Source: a bacterium (GTDB taxonomy: Bacteria; Hydrothermota; Tepidihabitantia; SM23-42; JAOAFX01). Taken from it: a DNA stretch of 44,481 nt. Position numbers and translations under genes: made by a program. Location: the NCBI GenBank assembly GCA_036382775.1, contig DASVHD010000019.1, positions 1-44,481 of the forward strand. The letters are read 5' to 3'. Positions within the stretch are counted from its first letter, which is position 1. Each line of letters begins with the position of its first letter. Below the pieces are notes generated by a model. The model ran no database searches. It saw only the letters and a program-made list of their open reading frames with translations, and was not told the DNA's origin. Positions 6,977 through 16,523 of this stretch are shown here, one piece after another.

Positions 6977-9900
6977 TTACTCTACCGTTACAAACTTCTG
7001 CGTCGTCGACCCGAACACCTCGGGCTCGTACATCTCTTCGGCCTTGGTCGCGGGTGCAAGGAAAATACCCCCAGTTCCCGCCCTTACGTAATAGATCTGG
7101 GTATGCTCGCCCGGGAACAGCTCCTGCGCGAAGAAAAGCATCTTGTCGTCGTACTGCTCCTCATGGTCGAACGAACCCCACCAATGACCAGCTTCCTCGT
7201 ACTGGTCATCCCAGTACTTTTCCCGGACCTCCCGCGATTCGGTAGCGAAGAAAGTCTGCACCGGTTCGAACCCGGCCGGTAATGGGTCATCAACGACCGC
7301 GAAAATTCTGGTTTCAGGGACCACGATATGCAGGACGACCTTATAAACGTCTCCTCTTTTGAATTTTTTGACTTCGCGTCCTTCCAGCGTAAGGATCTCT
7401 TTCCATACGTAGAATCCTTCGTCAAAAGCGATCGGGTTCTCTTTGAAGGCGTAGAACATTCGCAGGGTGTAGTAAAGGCGCCCGGTCCCGGTTTTTGAGA
7501 TCCGGATCGGCAACAGTTCGTTCTTTTTGACATCATCCAGCGGTACGCTGAAATACTTGGGCGGCTCGTTGGTCCTGCCTTTAAAGCTCTGCTTGATTAT
7601 TTCCTTTTCGCCGAGCAGAACTTTCGCGACAAAATCAGGTTCATCCTTTTCATATTTCATATAATATGTCTGGAACGCGTCAAAAACAAAAGCGTTCTCG
7701 TGGGTCGTCGGTCTGGTTTTCTTGCCCCGTTCGGAAACGAGCCAGCGGATGACCTGGTCCTTGTACGGAAAATCGATATCAAGTTCAGTAAAGGTCTGAA
7801 TGACAAATGCGGTAACCTTTGCCGGCGACGGGAATGTCCAGCCACCCCGGTTCTCGCTCTCTTCGAAATGCGCCGTGGTCGGAGACATCTTGATCTTGTT
7901 CGTGATAATACGAGCCAGTTCGCTCTCGAAGCGCTGACCCATCCCGCAATTTCTACCCGCTTTCATCAAAAGCGTTTTCCCGAAGATCGGGATCTGGTCA
8001 CGGCGTTCGAATAGTTTGGACGCGTATGACGCTTCCTGCTTGCCCCAGAGGCTTAGGGAATAAACGCAGAACGACAGCGTGGTCAGCCGCGCATCCTCAT
8101 TATACGGGTATGTCCAGTCATAGTCACCCCACCTGAGAACGAGTTCGAGAAAATCAATGCCGCGGTCGATCATTGTCTGGTTCACGTTATAACCGGCGTC
8201 ACGGGCTCTTTTTAGCACGTACATGGTATACGCAGAAAGGTAGGGACAGGGATAAAAGCTTTCCTTGAAGTATAGGAAACCACCGCTATATGCCTGGTAT
8301 AAGGGGACATCGTCGATGACCTTCTGGACGGTGTCGCGCAGCGCCTTGCCGGTTACGGGCGCGAGTTTAAACTGGTTGATGATGCCTTCACCGACGATAA
8401 GCGGCAGGATTCTTGACAGTCGTTGTTCCAGGCAGCCGTACGGATAATCGAGCAGGTGATCAATGCCCCTTTTCATGCCGGCAAGGATTGACGAAGACAG
8501 GTAGATATCAAGCCTACCGAGCGAATCGAAAATGTTATCCGGCACAACGATGCCTTCGAGGGCGGAATCAGGGGTCGAGGAAAAGGTCGCGACCGCTTCA
8601 ACGAACGGCGGCAGCTTTACCGGGATCGTCAATTGCAGCGCGTCCTGTTCCTTGCCCATTGCCGCTTTGAACTTGAACACGGCATTGCCGATCTCTTCGG
8701 CAGTGAACGGGAACAGCACTTCGGCGCTGCCATTAGGTTTTAAAACCACTTCTCGGCTGGATTTGTCGGTCGACAGTTTGATACCCTGTGCCATACATTC
8801 AACGCGCGCCCTGTTCTCCGTATTAGTACGGTTATGCAGCACAACCCCGGCGTTGAACGCATCGCCCACTCTGGCAAACCGTGGGATCGATCCGGTCACG
8901 ATGAACGGCAGGTTCACGGTGAACGTCGATTCGGCGGATCCGAAGCCGCTTGATCTTGTCTGCGCCACTAGCATGATACGGAACTTTGTAAGGTTGTCGG
9001 GCAGGGTGAAACCAATCTTCCCTTTACCTTGTTTATTGGTTCTGAGATCCGCTTTGTAGAAAACTGTCGCGAGGAACTTTTGCCGGTAAGGGATACCTTC
9101 GGTCGGTGCGGCCTCCAGACCTCCCCCGCCCCGTTCCTCGCCTTTTTCACCATAGTTCCTTTCACCGAGGATATTTACTCTTGATTCTATGGTCCGGACC
9201 GACAAAGAACGCGGACCGTAGAAGTATTCAAACGGATCGGGTGTGGAATAATCAATAAGATTAAGAACGCCCAGATCGACTACGAACAAACTGACCTCGC
9301 ATTCGGCGACAGGCCTGCCTTCGTGGTCCTTGACGTCGAAGGACACATTGACGCTGTCGCGTGGTCGGTATTCAACCCGGTCGGAAAAGGCTTTTACTGA
9401 CAGGTGTTTCTCCTTGGTGTCGACCGCGAGGTTCACATATCCCATCTTGAACTGCGGTTTGCCCAGGTCTTCCTGCTTTTCCTCATCCCAGGTCTGGTCT
9501 TCGACGCGGCCCCGCAACATGGTGACGCAAACATAGATGTTGGGAAGGTCGATCGATCTGATCGGAACTTCGATATAATCGGCGTTGCCGCGCAGTTTCT
9601 TCGTGAATTTTCGCATCACAAGTTCGCGCTCGACCGTTACCAAAGCTTCCGCGGAATCATACGGGGATTTTACCAGGATCCGGGCTGTATCGCCCACCTG
9701 GTATTTGTCCCGGTCTGGAACGAGTTCAATGATATCATCGTCACGCATCGCCCATCCGGCATAGCCGCTTCCCGCAATATAGTAGTATATCTTAGTTGCG
9801 GTACGCCGGCCCTTATCGTCACGGGACTGGGCGTCCACGTAATAGTAACCGGGCGCGTCGGGTATTAAACGGATCAAGGTTGAATCCAGGCGGCTGACAG

Positions 9901-12712
9901 CCTTTTCCTTCTTCACTTCCTTGTCGACCATTTCGGACACCCATTCGTATCGGCCGCCCAGCCTTGCCTTTTTGATCGACTGCCATTCTCTTTTCACGAT
10001 GCTGATATCGATCTTCTTGTTTGCGAGTTTAATGCCGGCCTGGTTGATCGCGATCGCGCTCAGTTTTACGGTATCTCCCAGCACGTACAAAAACGAAGAT
10101 GTTTTGAGACCCACGAGAAGGTTCGACGGAAAAGCGATCCAATTTTGCCGGCCTGACAATGACTGCTTGTTGGGTGCGGTGACGGTACCTTCGAGCGTCA
10201 GGGTAACCGGCGACGCGATATCCTTGGCGGACAGTTTGACTTTGACCGGACATAATCCTTTATCATTTAGCTTGCCGCGGCCAGAACCCAACACACCCCG
10301 GCTGATCTCTTCGTAATAGCCTCCGAACGAATAGTCCTTGTGCATGGGGTAGCTTACGTACCGGTAATCCTGGTACAGGTCCCAGTTCACCTGGGCGTCC
10401 CGCATGGGCATGCCGAAGAGATACCGACCTGCGACATTGCCATTGAACGTTTCGCCAGCGAAGAAAGTGTCCCTTTCCGCGTAGGTCTTCACTTCGAACT
10501 CGGCGGGCCGGTACGCTTCCACGCGGAACGAACCGTATGCCGAATATTCGGTCCCTTCAAGTTCGGTCCGTATCGAATATGGACCGGTAGCAGCATCATC
10601 GGTTAGATCGAGATCCAGCGCGAAAGATCCGAAAGAACCCAGCGCCATGGTTTCATTGAGGATCTCTTCATCGCGTGAATTACGGATAATACAGGTTGCC
10701 TTGCTGGTCGGCGGCAGTATCCATTCGCCTTTTCTTTTCTTCCGGAAAATTCCCTTTATATGGACCGTCTCGCCGCTCTTGTACAGACCTTTTTCAGTGA
10801 AGATGAAACCGTCATACTCCTCAGCCTGAACGTTCCAATTATACGATATATTGAAACGCCAGGGATCGATCCCGAAATACCACTGGTTGGAATAGACGGC
10901 GTTATCATCACCCCTGGATACGGTCAGCCAGAATTTTGGCTCGTAATAAGAGGTATAGGAATCAAGCTCATACTCGTTTTCATATTCGTAAGTGCGGCTG
11001 TAGCTCTTCATCCTGAGTTCAGCCCAGCCAGGGAATTCGCAGAGGCCTTTGGCGTCGCTATAGCCCTGCCACAGCACGTTGTTCTGGTTGTCGCGGAACT
11101 GCACGCGGGCGCTGCTGATCGGCCGTGTGTCGGATAATGATGTGATCCACACGATATTGTTTTCCGGCGCGTATTTCCATGTCACCCCGATATCACCCGT
11201 TTCGACGAATGCCTTTAAGTACCGGTACTCGGGATAATTGCCGTATTGACCGAGATTATCGAACTCAATGTATACCAGACCAGCCTGCCTTATCTTGAGC
11301 ACATCTTTGAGCAGGATCGGATATCGCACTTTTTTGTTCCGCTCTTTTTCAAAAGTATTGACCGCCCAGGACCGGTTGACGCTGAATATTTCAGGCGCAT
11401 CGTACGCAGCATAGGCGTTGAAGACATCCGGCTGATTCAGGAACGGAACCGCGTTATCAAGATCGATAATACCCATGGCCAGGTCAACGGTATCGACGTT
11501 CACGAAGGTCGCAGGGTACTTAAGATCATTCCGCGACTCGACGATATTGACTCCGGTCGGTATCTCGGCGAACGGGAGATAATCGCCGATATGTATGCGG
11601 AAGTCGTAGTCGCGGTCAAGATTGTTCCCGAACTGATCTTTCAGTTTCTTGCTTATCCTTACCCCGTAATCACGGTTAAGTTTAAACGGAAGATACAAGC
11701 GCGGTTCGGTCGTCGTGTATGTTTCGTCAATGTAATATTGGGGGATCGAATCGATCGGCGGGTTGAATTCGATGAACTTCACAAGTTCGTTGACCGCCAC
11801 GGGATTGGAAAAACAGAGCTCAAGGGGATAACCGCCCGTGATCTCTTCTGATTCGCCGATGAGCGCAAAAATATTGTAGGTATTGAAAGACATCGTGCGT
11901 TCGTCGCCGGTCCCCAGGTTCCCGAATTTTGCCATTAAACCGGTCTGCATCATCACTTCGATCTGCGACTCTACAGGGAACGGTTTGGTCGGGACAAGGA
12001 CAAGCGCGTTTTCGTTTATCCAGTCTTTCAAAGGCCAGTCTTTCTTTTCATTGTCGCGGAGCGTTCTGACGCTGAACGGGATAACCTCCTGATAAGGGGG
12101 AAATGATGGCTCCTTGTTGCCGCAATAGACGTATGACGGCATGGCGTGATTGGCGGTAATGGATATCTTACCTTTGACGTTTTCGGGCGCCATTGGCATA
12201 TTGAACTGCAGGTAGATAGCGCCGTTGATATCGATAAAGGTCGAACCATAGTATGGCAGTGAGTTCAAGAGGTACGGTCTGACCGATTCAAAATTCCAGG
12301 TCGTGTCATGGTCCAGCCGCATGCCCGTGAGAGACTGGATCTTGTCTTTCTTCAGCGTGACCGTATATGCCGTGGCCGGCTGCAGTGTATCCGCAGGGAT
12401 AAATGCCAGGGTTCGCGAGCCCATCCACCGGTATTTACCTTTGATCGGTGGGTTGAATTCCAGCGGCCCTCTTGTTTCGTCGCGCGGTATCGCCTTTAAA
12501 GGCGTCATGGTCTGATTAAAGCCCACGAGGATCTTGAATGTCTCCCGTTCGCCTTCAACCGAACCGCTGGGCGACGCTAGCGTCACTCGCAATGGGATCT
12601 TTTCACCGGCAAGCGTCTGCTGGGCTGTTATATCCAGGTAACTTTTGGGTCTTTTTTTGCAGGACACCGTAACCAATAATAAGATCATGCCGCATATAAA
12701 TAACTTCTTCAT
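6977..12712 (-). CDS. bacterial alpha-2-macroglobulin family lipoprotein with thioester motif
   Basis: Alpha-2-macroglobulins trap proteases: cleavage of a bait region exposes an internal thioester that binds the attacker. The 1911-residue protein starts MKKLFICGMILLLVTVSCKK, a signal peptide with the lipid-attachment Cys at residue 18, so it should sit in the periplasm on a membrane. Beta-sandwich (MG) repeats fill the N-terminal two thirds. The family region GIPYRQKFLATVFYKADLRT precedes the central domain. The thioester motif CLEQ is intact at residues 1427-1430 within YPYGCLEQ, followed by the alpha-toroid helices and a C-terminal receptor-like domain. AGGGAGG precedes the ATG. The usual partner PbpC is absent; instead a zinc-ribbon gene lies 34 bp upstream on the same strand. 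With intact CLEQ, it is probably functional. Confidence 0.93.
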   Translation of the reverse strand: MKKLFICGMILLLVTVSCKKRPKSYLDITAQQTLAGEKIPLRVTLASPSGSVEGERETFKILVGFNQTMTPLKAIPRDETRGPLEFNPPIKGKYRWMGSRTLAFIPADTLQPATAYTVTLKKDKIQSLTGMRLDHDTTWNFESVRPYLLNSLPYYGSTFIDINGAIYLQFNMPMAPENVKGKISITANHAMPSYVYCGNKEPSFPPYQEVIPFSVRTLRDNEKKDWPLKDWINENALVLVPTKPFPVESQIEVMMQTGLMAKFGNLGTGDERTMSFNTYNIFALIGESEEITGGYPLELCFSNPVAVNELVKFIEFNPPIDSIPQYYIDETYTTTEPRLYLPFKLNRDYGVRISKKLKDQFGNNLDRDYDFRIHIGDYLPFAEIPTGVNIVESRNDLKYPATFVNVDTVDLAMGIIDLDNAVPFLNQPDVFNAYAAYDAPEIFSVNRSWAVNTFEKERNKKVRYPILLKDVLKIRQAGLVYIEFDNLGQYGNYPEYRYLKAFVETGDIGVTWKYAPENNIVWITSLSDTRPISSARVQFRDNQNNVLWQGYSDAKGLCEFPGWAELRMKSYSRTYEYENEYELDSYTSYYEPKFWLTVSRGDDNAVYSNQWYFGIDPWRFNISYNWNVQAEEYDGFIFTEKGLYKSGETVHIKGIFRKKRKGEWILPPTSKATCIIRNSRDEEILNETMALGSFGSFALDLDLTDDAATGPYSIRTELEGTEYSAYGSFRVEAYRPAEFEVKTYAERDTFFAGETFNGNVAGRYLFGMPMRDAQVNWDLYQDYRYVSYPMHKDYSFGGYYEEISRGVLGSGRGKLNDKGLCPVKVKLSAKDIASPVTLTLEGTVTAPNKQSLSGRQNWIAFPSNLLVGLKTSSFLYVLGDTVKLSAIAINQAGIKLANKKIDISIVKREWQSIKKARLGGRYEWVSEMVDKEVKKEKAVSRLDSTLIRLIPDAPGYYYVDAQSRDDKGRRTATKIYYYIAGSGYAGWAMRDDDIIELVPDRDKYQVGDTARILVKSPYDSAEALVTVERELVMRKFTKKLRGNADYIEVPIRSIDLPNIYVCVTMLRGRVEDQTWDEEKQEDLGKPQFKMGYVNLAVDTKEKHLSVKAFSDRVEYRPRDSVNVSFDVKDHEGRPVAECEVSLFVVDLGVLNLIDYSTPDPFEYFYGPRSLSVRTIESRVNILGERNYGEKGEERGGGGLEAAPTEGIPYRQKFLATVFYKADLRTNKQGKGKIGFTLPDNLTKFRIMLVAQTRSSGFGSAESTFTVNLPFIVTGSIPRFARVGDAFNAGVVLHNRTNTENRARVECMAQGIKLSTDKSSREVVLKPNGSAEVLFPFTAEEIGNAVFKFKAAMGKEQDALQLTIPVKLPPFVEAVATFSSTPDSALEGIVVPDNIFDSLGRLDIYLSSSILAGMKRGIDHLLDYPYGCLEQRLSRILPLIVGEGIINQFKLAPVTGKALRDTVQKVIDDVPLYQAYSGGFLYFKESFYPCPYLSAYTMYVLKRARDAGYNVNQTMIDRGIDFLELVLRWGDYDWTYPYNEDARLTTLSFCVYSLSLWGKQEASYASKLFERRDQIPIFGKTLLMKAGRNCGMGQRFESELARIITNKIKMSPTTAHFEESENRGGWTFPSPAKVTAFVIQTFTELDIDFPYKDQVIRWLVSERGKKTRPTTHENAFVFDAFQTYYMKYEKDEPDFVAKVLLGEKEIIKQSFKGRTNEPPKYFSVPLDDVKKNELLPIRISKTGTGRLYYTLRMFYAFKENPIAFDEGFYVWKEILTLEGREVKKFKRGDVYKVVLHIVVPETRIFAVVDDPLPAGFEPVQTFFATESREVREKYWDDQYEEAGHWWGSFDHEEQYDDKMLFFAQELFPGEHTQIYYVRAGTGGIFLAPATKAEEMYEPEVFGSTTQKFVTVE

Positions 12713-12746
12713 TACCGCCTCCCTATGTTATTGCATTATGTGACGA

Positions 12747-13259
12747 CTATTTAAAACTAAAAATATTTCGGATCAGGCCCGGCAACCGATGGAAAAACAT
12801 CACGGCTTCAATATCACGGTGATCAGGCGTCCATATATAGCGCGCCAGCCCGAATTGCGCTAATCCGTACCAACCCAGGACAAGCTGTCCGATCGCGATA
12901 TAACCGGTCGCCAGCTGACCCAAGCCGAACACCGTACCGATCGCGACCTGTGCGATGGCAGTCAATCCGATAATCATCTGGCCAAAACCAAATAATATGC
13001 CGATCCCAAACTGGGCAAAGGTAATAATCCCTATGCCAAATTGACCGATGGCGATCACGCCCTTGGCGACGCGCAGCCGGCCTTTTTCATCCCTTCCAAC
13101 AGCGATGTTTATCAGGGGGAAACCATAAAAAACGGGTCCGATCTTGATATCGACACCTCTGCTTTTAGCGGGTTTGACGTCAGGATTTACTGAACCGCAA
13201 TACGGGCAAAATTTGAATTCGGGATTGATGTCTTTCCGGCAAGCCGGGCATTTGGTCAT
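12747..13259 (-). CDS. zinc-ribbon protein with ten-residue Gly/Gln repeats
   Basis: I set the start at the ATG at 13259 because AGGAT lies 6 nt upstream; the ATG at 13283 would add eight unlikely residues. The 170-residue product begins MTKCPACRKDINPEFKFCPYCGS, a four-cysteine zinc ribbon of the zinc-ribbon_2 kind. After a linker, residues about 75-145 form a tandem repeat of roughly 10-11 residues ending in GQ or AQ, with units such as FGIGIITFAQ, FGIGILFGFGQ, MIIGLTAIAQ, VAIGTVFGLGQ, LATGYIAIGQ and LVLGWYGLAQ. The repeat is uncharged and very hydrophobic: either a membrane-embedded or a solenoid-like structure. I do not recognise a function. The gene is the probable first gene of an operon with the alpha-2-macroglobulin gene 34 bp downstream. 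Confidence 0.75.
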   Translation of the reverse strand: MTKCPACRKDINPEFKFCPYCGSVNPDVKPAKSRGVDIKIGPVFYGFPLINIAVGRDEKGRLRVAKGVIAIGQFGIGIITFAQFGIGILFGFGQMIIGLTAIAQVAIGTVFGLGQLATGYIAIGQLVLGWYGLAQFGLARYIWTPDHRDIEAVMFFHRLPGLIRNIFSFK

Positions 13260-13295
13260 TGGTATCCTAGATCCAGTATACATAAATTACTTACA

Positions 13296-13323
13296 ATATT
13301 AGTCAAATAAGAATTAGTGTCAA
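13296..13323 (-). promoter_or_regulatory. promoter for zinc-ribbon/alpha-2-macroglobulin genes
   Basis: On the minus strand, TTGACA (13323-13318) and TAATAT (13301-13296) are 16 bp apart, 37 nt upstream of the ATG at 13259. A second, weaker pair, TTGACT (13306-13301) with TATGTA (13284-13279), also has 16-bp spacing, so the exact start is uncertain. Confidence 0.5.
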
Positions 13324-13337
13324 TGATAATATATCAC

Positions 13338-13437
13338 CGCTGACTTTTGCGTACCGCTTATCATTATGGAATCATATTGAAAAACGGCGCTGACTTTTGC
13401 GTACCGCTTATCATTATGGAATCATATTGAAAAACGG
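13338..13437. repeat. perfect 50-bp tandem duplication
   Basis: 13338-13387 and 13388-13437 are identical over all 50 bases (each begins CGCTGACTTTTGCGTACCGC and ends GAAAAACGG). The pair lies between the EamA stop codon and the -35 box of the zinc-ribbon promoter, 15 bp upstream of that box, so it could carry duplicated regulatory sites. Perfect identity implies a recent event, or an assembly artefact. Confidence 0.95.
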
Positions 13438-13442
13438 TATTA

Positions 13443-14342
13443 TCAGAGCTCCCCGTGCGGTTCGGGGATCTCCTTTTTGGATAATAATAATATACCGATG
13501 ACCAGCAGAAGAAGGCCGATGCCCTGCATTAGTGTTATGTATTCCCGCAGGACCAAAATACCCAAGACCGTGGCGAAAAACGGCGTTGATAATTCCAGAG
13601 CGGCGACTTGAGCCGCCTTGATGCGCTTCAGCCCTTCGTAGTAGAACACCGTACCAATGCCGATAACGATCCCCAGCATGACCTGGTAAGGATTGACGAT
13701 CCTGAGACCGCGCATTAAAATGATATATAATATGAACAAAACACCTGCGAATAAAAAACGATAAAACGCCACTACACCGGCATCTAATTCTCTCAGGTAT
13801 TTGCGTGTCGCGATCGCGGTGGTCGCCCATGCGACGGTCGCGGCGAGAACAAAAGCATCACCGACCGAACCAAACTTTAGGGCCAGCAAGTTAGGAATGC
13901 TTTTAGTGGTCACTAGGACACCCGCACAGATCATGGCCGCGATGCCGGCATAATCATACACCGTCAATCGGTCTGACCGCAAGACAATGAACCCCATTAC
14001 GACAATGAATAGCGGTTGCATATGGCCGATCAGGACAGCGTTGATCACCGGTACCCTGGTCAAGGCATAGGTGTACATAAGATCGGCAAAAAGCGTGGCA
14101 GCAAGCGACAGGTAAACCAGCCAGGGGAATTGGCGCCGGGATATCACAAAAGGATTTTTCCCCCTTAATAAAAGATACACGGTCACGACGCTGAAACAGA
14201 ATATGATCCTGGTAGCGAACGTTCCGAGATAATCCGTGGTCTGGTACGAGAGCTTTGCCAGGATCGGTTCAATCCCCCACATGACGCTGGCAGCGAGGAT
14301 CGATAACACACCAGCAGTTTTGTTCTTCAGGGTTATGGTCAT
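13443..14342 (-). CDS. EamA/DMT-family permease
   Basis: Drug/metabolite transporter superfamily members of this type have ten membrane helices in two EamA halves and export or import small metabolites. The 299-residue product starts at the ATG at 14342 (AAGG 8 nt upstream); the frame extends further upstream, but that extension is charged and arginine-rich and unlike the family. The N-half includes GVLSILAASVMWGIEPILAK and the C-half LVLAATVAWATTAIATRKYL, both typical EamA openings. Substrate cannot be assigned. It is divergent from the parvulin gene, with a 156-bp gap holding both promoters. Confidence 0.88.
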   Translation of the reverse strand: MTITLKNKTAGVLSILAASVMWGIEPILAKLSYQTTDYLGTFATRIIFCFSVVTVYLLLRGKNPFVISRRQFPWLVYLSLAATLFADLMYTYALTRVPVINAVLIGHMQPLFIVVMGFIVLRSDRLTVYDYAGIAAMICAGVLVTTKSIPNLLALKFGSVGDAFVLAATVAWATTAIATRKYLRELDAGVVAFYRFLFAGVLFILYIILMRGLRIVNPYQVMLGIVIGIGTVFYYEGLKRIKAAQVAALELSTPFFATVLGILVLREYITLMQGIGLLLLVIGILLLSKKEIPEPHGEL

Positions 14343-14358
14343 GGCTCCGGCCTTTTGA

Positions 14359-14386
14359 AGTATATATAAAAGCGCCACTGATACAA
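14359..14386 (-). promoter_or_regulatory. promoter for the EamA gene
   Basis: On the minus strand, TTGTAT (14386-14381) and TATACT (14364-14359) are 16 bp apart. The predicted start near 14352 leaves a leader of about 10 nt before the ATG at 14342. Confidence 0.5.
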
Positions 14387-14447
14387 GGTATGAACACCTG
14401 ACTCCGTTATGACCATGACGACGACCACGATGCCCATTTTGAATAGA

Positions 14448-14475
14448 TTGACATCGCACGCTTTTTGATTATAAT
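14448..14475 (+). promoter_or_regulatory. promoter for parvulin-galT operon
   Basis: Full-consensus TTGACA (14448-14453) and TATAAT (14470-14475) have a 16-bp spacer. The Shine-Dalgarno AAGGAGG (14488-14494) is 4 nt before the ATG. Confidence 0.8.
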
Positions 14476-14498
14476 TTTTATTCAATGAAGGAGGTATC

Positions 14499-16523
14499 AT
14501 GGCATTAATCCTAATGCTATTGGCATTGTTGCCGCAAGACTACATCAATCTTGTCGTTGACGGCAATTACGAAGCAGCTGTGAATTATTGCGAAAAAATG
14601 ATTCAACAGACAAATTCTGTTGAATGGAAGACCGCGCTCGGCGATCTGTACTTGTACGAGATCGACGATCCGGGCAAAGCGGAAACGATATACCGCGATA
14701 TTTTGAATACGGCCAAGCAGACGGACGGTGCTGTCCATTACCGCCTGGCTGAGGCGCTTGAACTTAAAGAAAATTATCTTGATGCAGCGCGGGAATACGA
14801 GATCGTCGCTACGCGTTTTAGAAAATTCCCGTTGGATTCCTTCGCCTTATCCGGCGTCGAACGTTGTTTTAAAAAGAACTACCAGGATTATGTCGCGGTC
14901 ATTGACAGCTACAATATCACCCGTCTGGAGCTTGATGAGCGCATGGCTAAGTCTTCCCCCTTTGGTAAAAAAGACGAAAAATCGACTCTCGACCAGATGA
15001 TCCTGGAACGGCTGCTGTATGTCAGCGCCGTGAAAAATAACGTCAAGGACATGGACCCGTACAAATCAACCATCGCTATTGCTAAGAAGCAGGCTCTGCT
15101 CGATGAGATAACAAGCGTTGACATCGTTGCCAAAGCTGCCCCGTCGGGAAAAGAGACCAGAGCATACTACAAGAAGAACAAATCAACCTATAAGCTCAAC
15201 GAGGAAGTACGAGGCAAGGAGATCGTTGTCGAAACCGAGAGTCTGGCGGTTTTTCTTCGCGACACGTTATTGAAGGACCCGGCAAGCTTCGACTCGCTCG
15301 CAAAGACGTACTCGGTCCAGCCGAACAAAACAAGCGGCGGAAATTTCGGTATAATCAACCGCGGTACCAGGCCCAAAGCGACAGAAGACGTGCTTTTTTT
15401 AATAAAACCCAATAAGGTAAGTGCGGTAACGCCGGTTGAAGGAAAATTCGCGATATATCTTGTCACCGACCATAAACCCGAACGTTATCGTAGTTTTGAT
15501 GAAATGAAACCTCAGATCGAAGCGACGCTCAGAGCTGAGAGAACCAAGGAAATAGAACTTCAATTCATGAAAAAACTGAAGGACAAAGCAGTTATCATGA
15601 TATTTAAAGACAGTTTGTCAAAAACCGAACCTAATACTGTCCTGGCATTGATAAACGGCCGGAAAGTAACGCGACAGAACCTGGAGGATAAGAATAGCAC
15701 TCAACCGCAATTTGGACAGGTTGACCTGAGCAAACCAGAAGAATGCGAAAAACTCCTGGGGATCCTGATCGACGATAACCTGAAACTTGAATACGCACTG
15801 GTGAAAAAATATTACCTGAACGAAGGATATTTCACGAAAATGCTTGAAGCGGTTAAGAAGTCGCTCGACCAAGGGCTTTATACGAAGATCGTGATCGAAG
15901 CGGTCACCGTCGACTCTAGCGAGGTTATTAACATGTTCAAGGAACGCCGGGAAGATATGAAGATCCCGGAAACCGTCAAATGCCGCGAGATCGTGACCTA
16001 CTCAAGAGCCCAGGCTTATCAAATACACAAAGAACTGCTGTCCTTGTACGGCGGAAAATCCTGCTTTATTCCTTTTTTCAGTAAAGAAGCAAAAGTCACG
16101 GACATCGCCAAGTTCGATTCGATGGCAAAGGCTTACTCGGTATCCTCGTCAAAAGAACGGGGCGGCGATATTGGCACGCTCAGGTTCGGAATGCGTCCTA
16201 AAGAGTTTGACGAAGTGGCATTCAAGCTAAAGCCGGGCACGATCAGCAAGGTTTTCGTCCCCAATGATTCAAACTACACGATAATTACCGTATCCGAACA
16301 TACACCGGCTGCGTACCGGACACCCGAAGAAGTCTGGACATCGCTTGAGATGGCAATAAAACGCGAAAAGCAAAAGACGATCGTTGATGAATTCCTGGCA
16401 AAAATCAGGCAGGATGCCCAGATCCAGATACTCCTGCCGGAGCCGGAGAAAGAGGAAAAACCCGAGGACAAATCTGACATTCCCAATCCATCCGTTGTGC
16501 CGGGAACAGAAAAGAAAGACTAA
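14499..16523 (+). CDS. PpiC-type peptidyl-prolyl isomerase with TPR-like N-terminus and two parvulin domains
   Basis: Parvulins speed cis-trans isomerisation of prolyl bonds; exported ones (SurA, PrsA, PpiD) act as chaperones for secreted or outer-membrane proteins. This 674-residue protein begins with a short hydrophobic stretch (MALILMLLALLPQ) that lacks the usual positive residues, then helix-turn-helix TPR-like units to about residue 130. Parvulin domain 1 lies near 231-324 (SGGNFGIINRGTRP), and domain 2 near 491-604 (RGGDIGTLRFGMRPKEFDEVAF). The tail is charged (EPEKEEKPEDK). The promoter and AAGGAGG are strong. The stop overlaps the galT start (TAATG). I infer a periplasmic folding factor; catalytic activity of each domain is not certain. 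Confidence 0.85.
   Translation: MALILMLLALLPQDYINLVVDGNYEAAVNYCEKMIQQTNSVEWKTALGDLYLYEIDDPGKAETIYRDILNTAKQTDGAVHYRLAEALELKENYLDAAREYEIVATRFRKFPLDSFALSGVERCFKKNYQDYVAVIDSYNITRLELDERMAKSSPFGKKDEKSTLDQMILERLLYVSAVKNNVKDMDPYKSTIAIAKKQALLDEITSVDIVAKAAPSGKETRAYYKKNKSTYKLNEEVRGKEIVVETESLAVFLRDTLLKDPASFDSLAKTYSVQPNKTSGGNFGIINRGTRPKATEDVLFLIKPNKVSAVTPVEGKFAIYLVTDHKPERYRSFDEMKPQIEATLRAERTKEIELQFMKKLKDKAVIMIFKDSLSKTEPNTVLALINGRKVTRQNLEDKNSTQPQFGQVDLSKPEECEKLLGILIDDNLKLEYALVKKYYLNEGYFTKMLEAVKKSLDQGLYTKIVIEAVTVDSSEVINMFKERREDMKIPETVKCREIVTYSRAQAYQIHKELLSLYGGKSCFIPFFSKEAKVTDIAKFDSMAKAYSVSSSKERGGDIGTLRFGMRPKEFDEVAFKLKPGTISKVFVPNDSNYTIITVSEHTPAAYRTPEEVWTSLEMAIKREKQKTIVDEFLAKIRQDAQIQILLPEPEKEEKPEDKSDIPNPSVVPGTEKKD

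Noticed and set aside
9404-9868. Plus-strand open frames inside the alpha-2-macroglobulin gene (also at 8532, 9921, 11246)
   Set aside because: They mirror a long, family-matching minus-strand gene and have no ribosome sites or recognisable domains.
13260-14459. N-terminal extension of the EamA gene to 14459
   Set aside because: The added residues are Arg/His-rich, unlike the family, and would cover the divergent promoter region.
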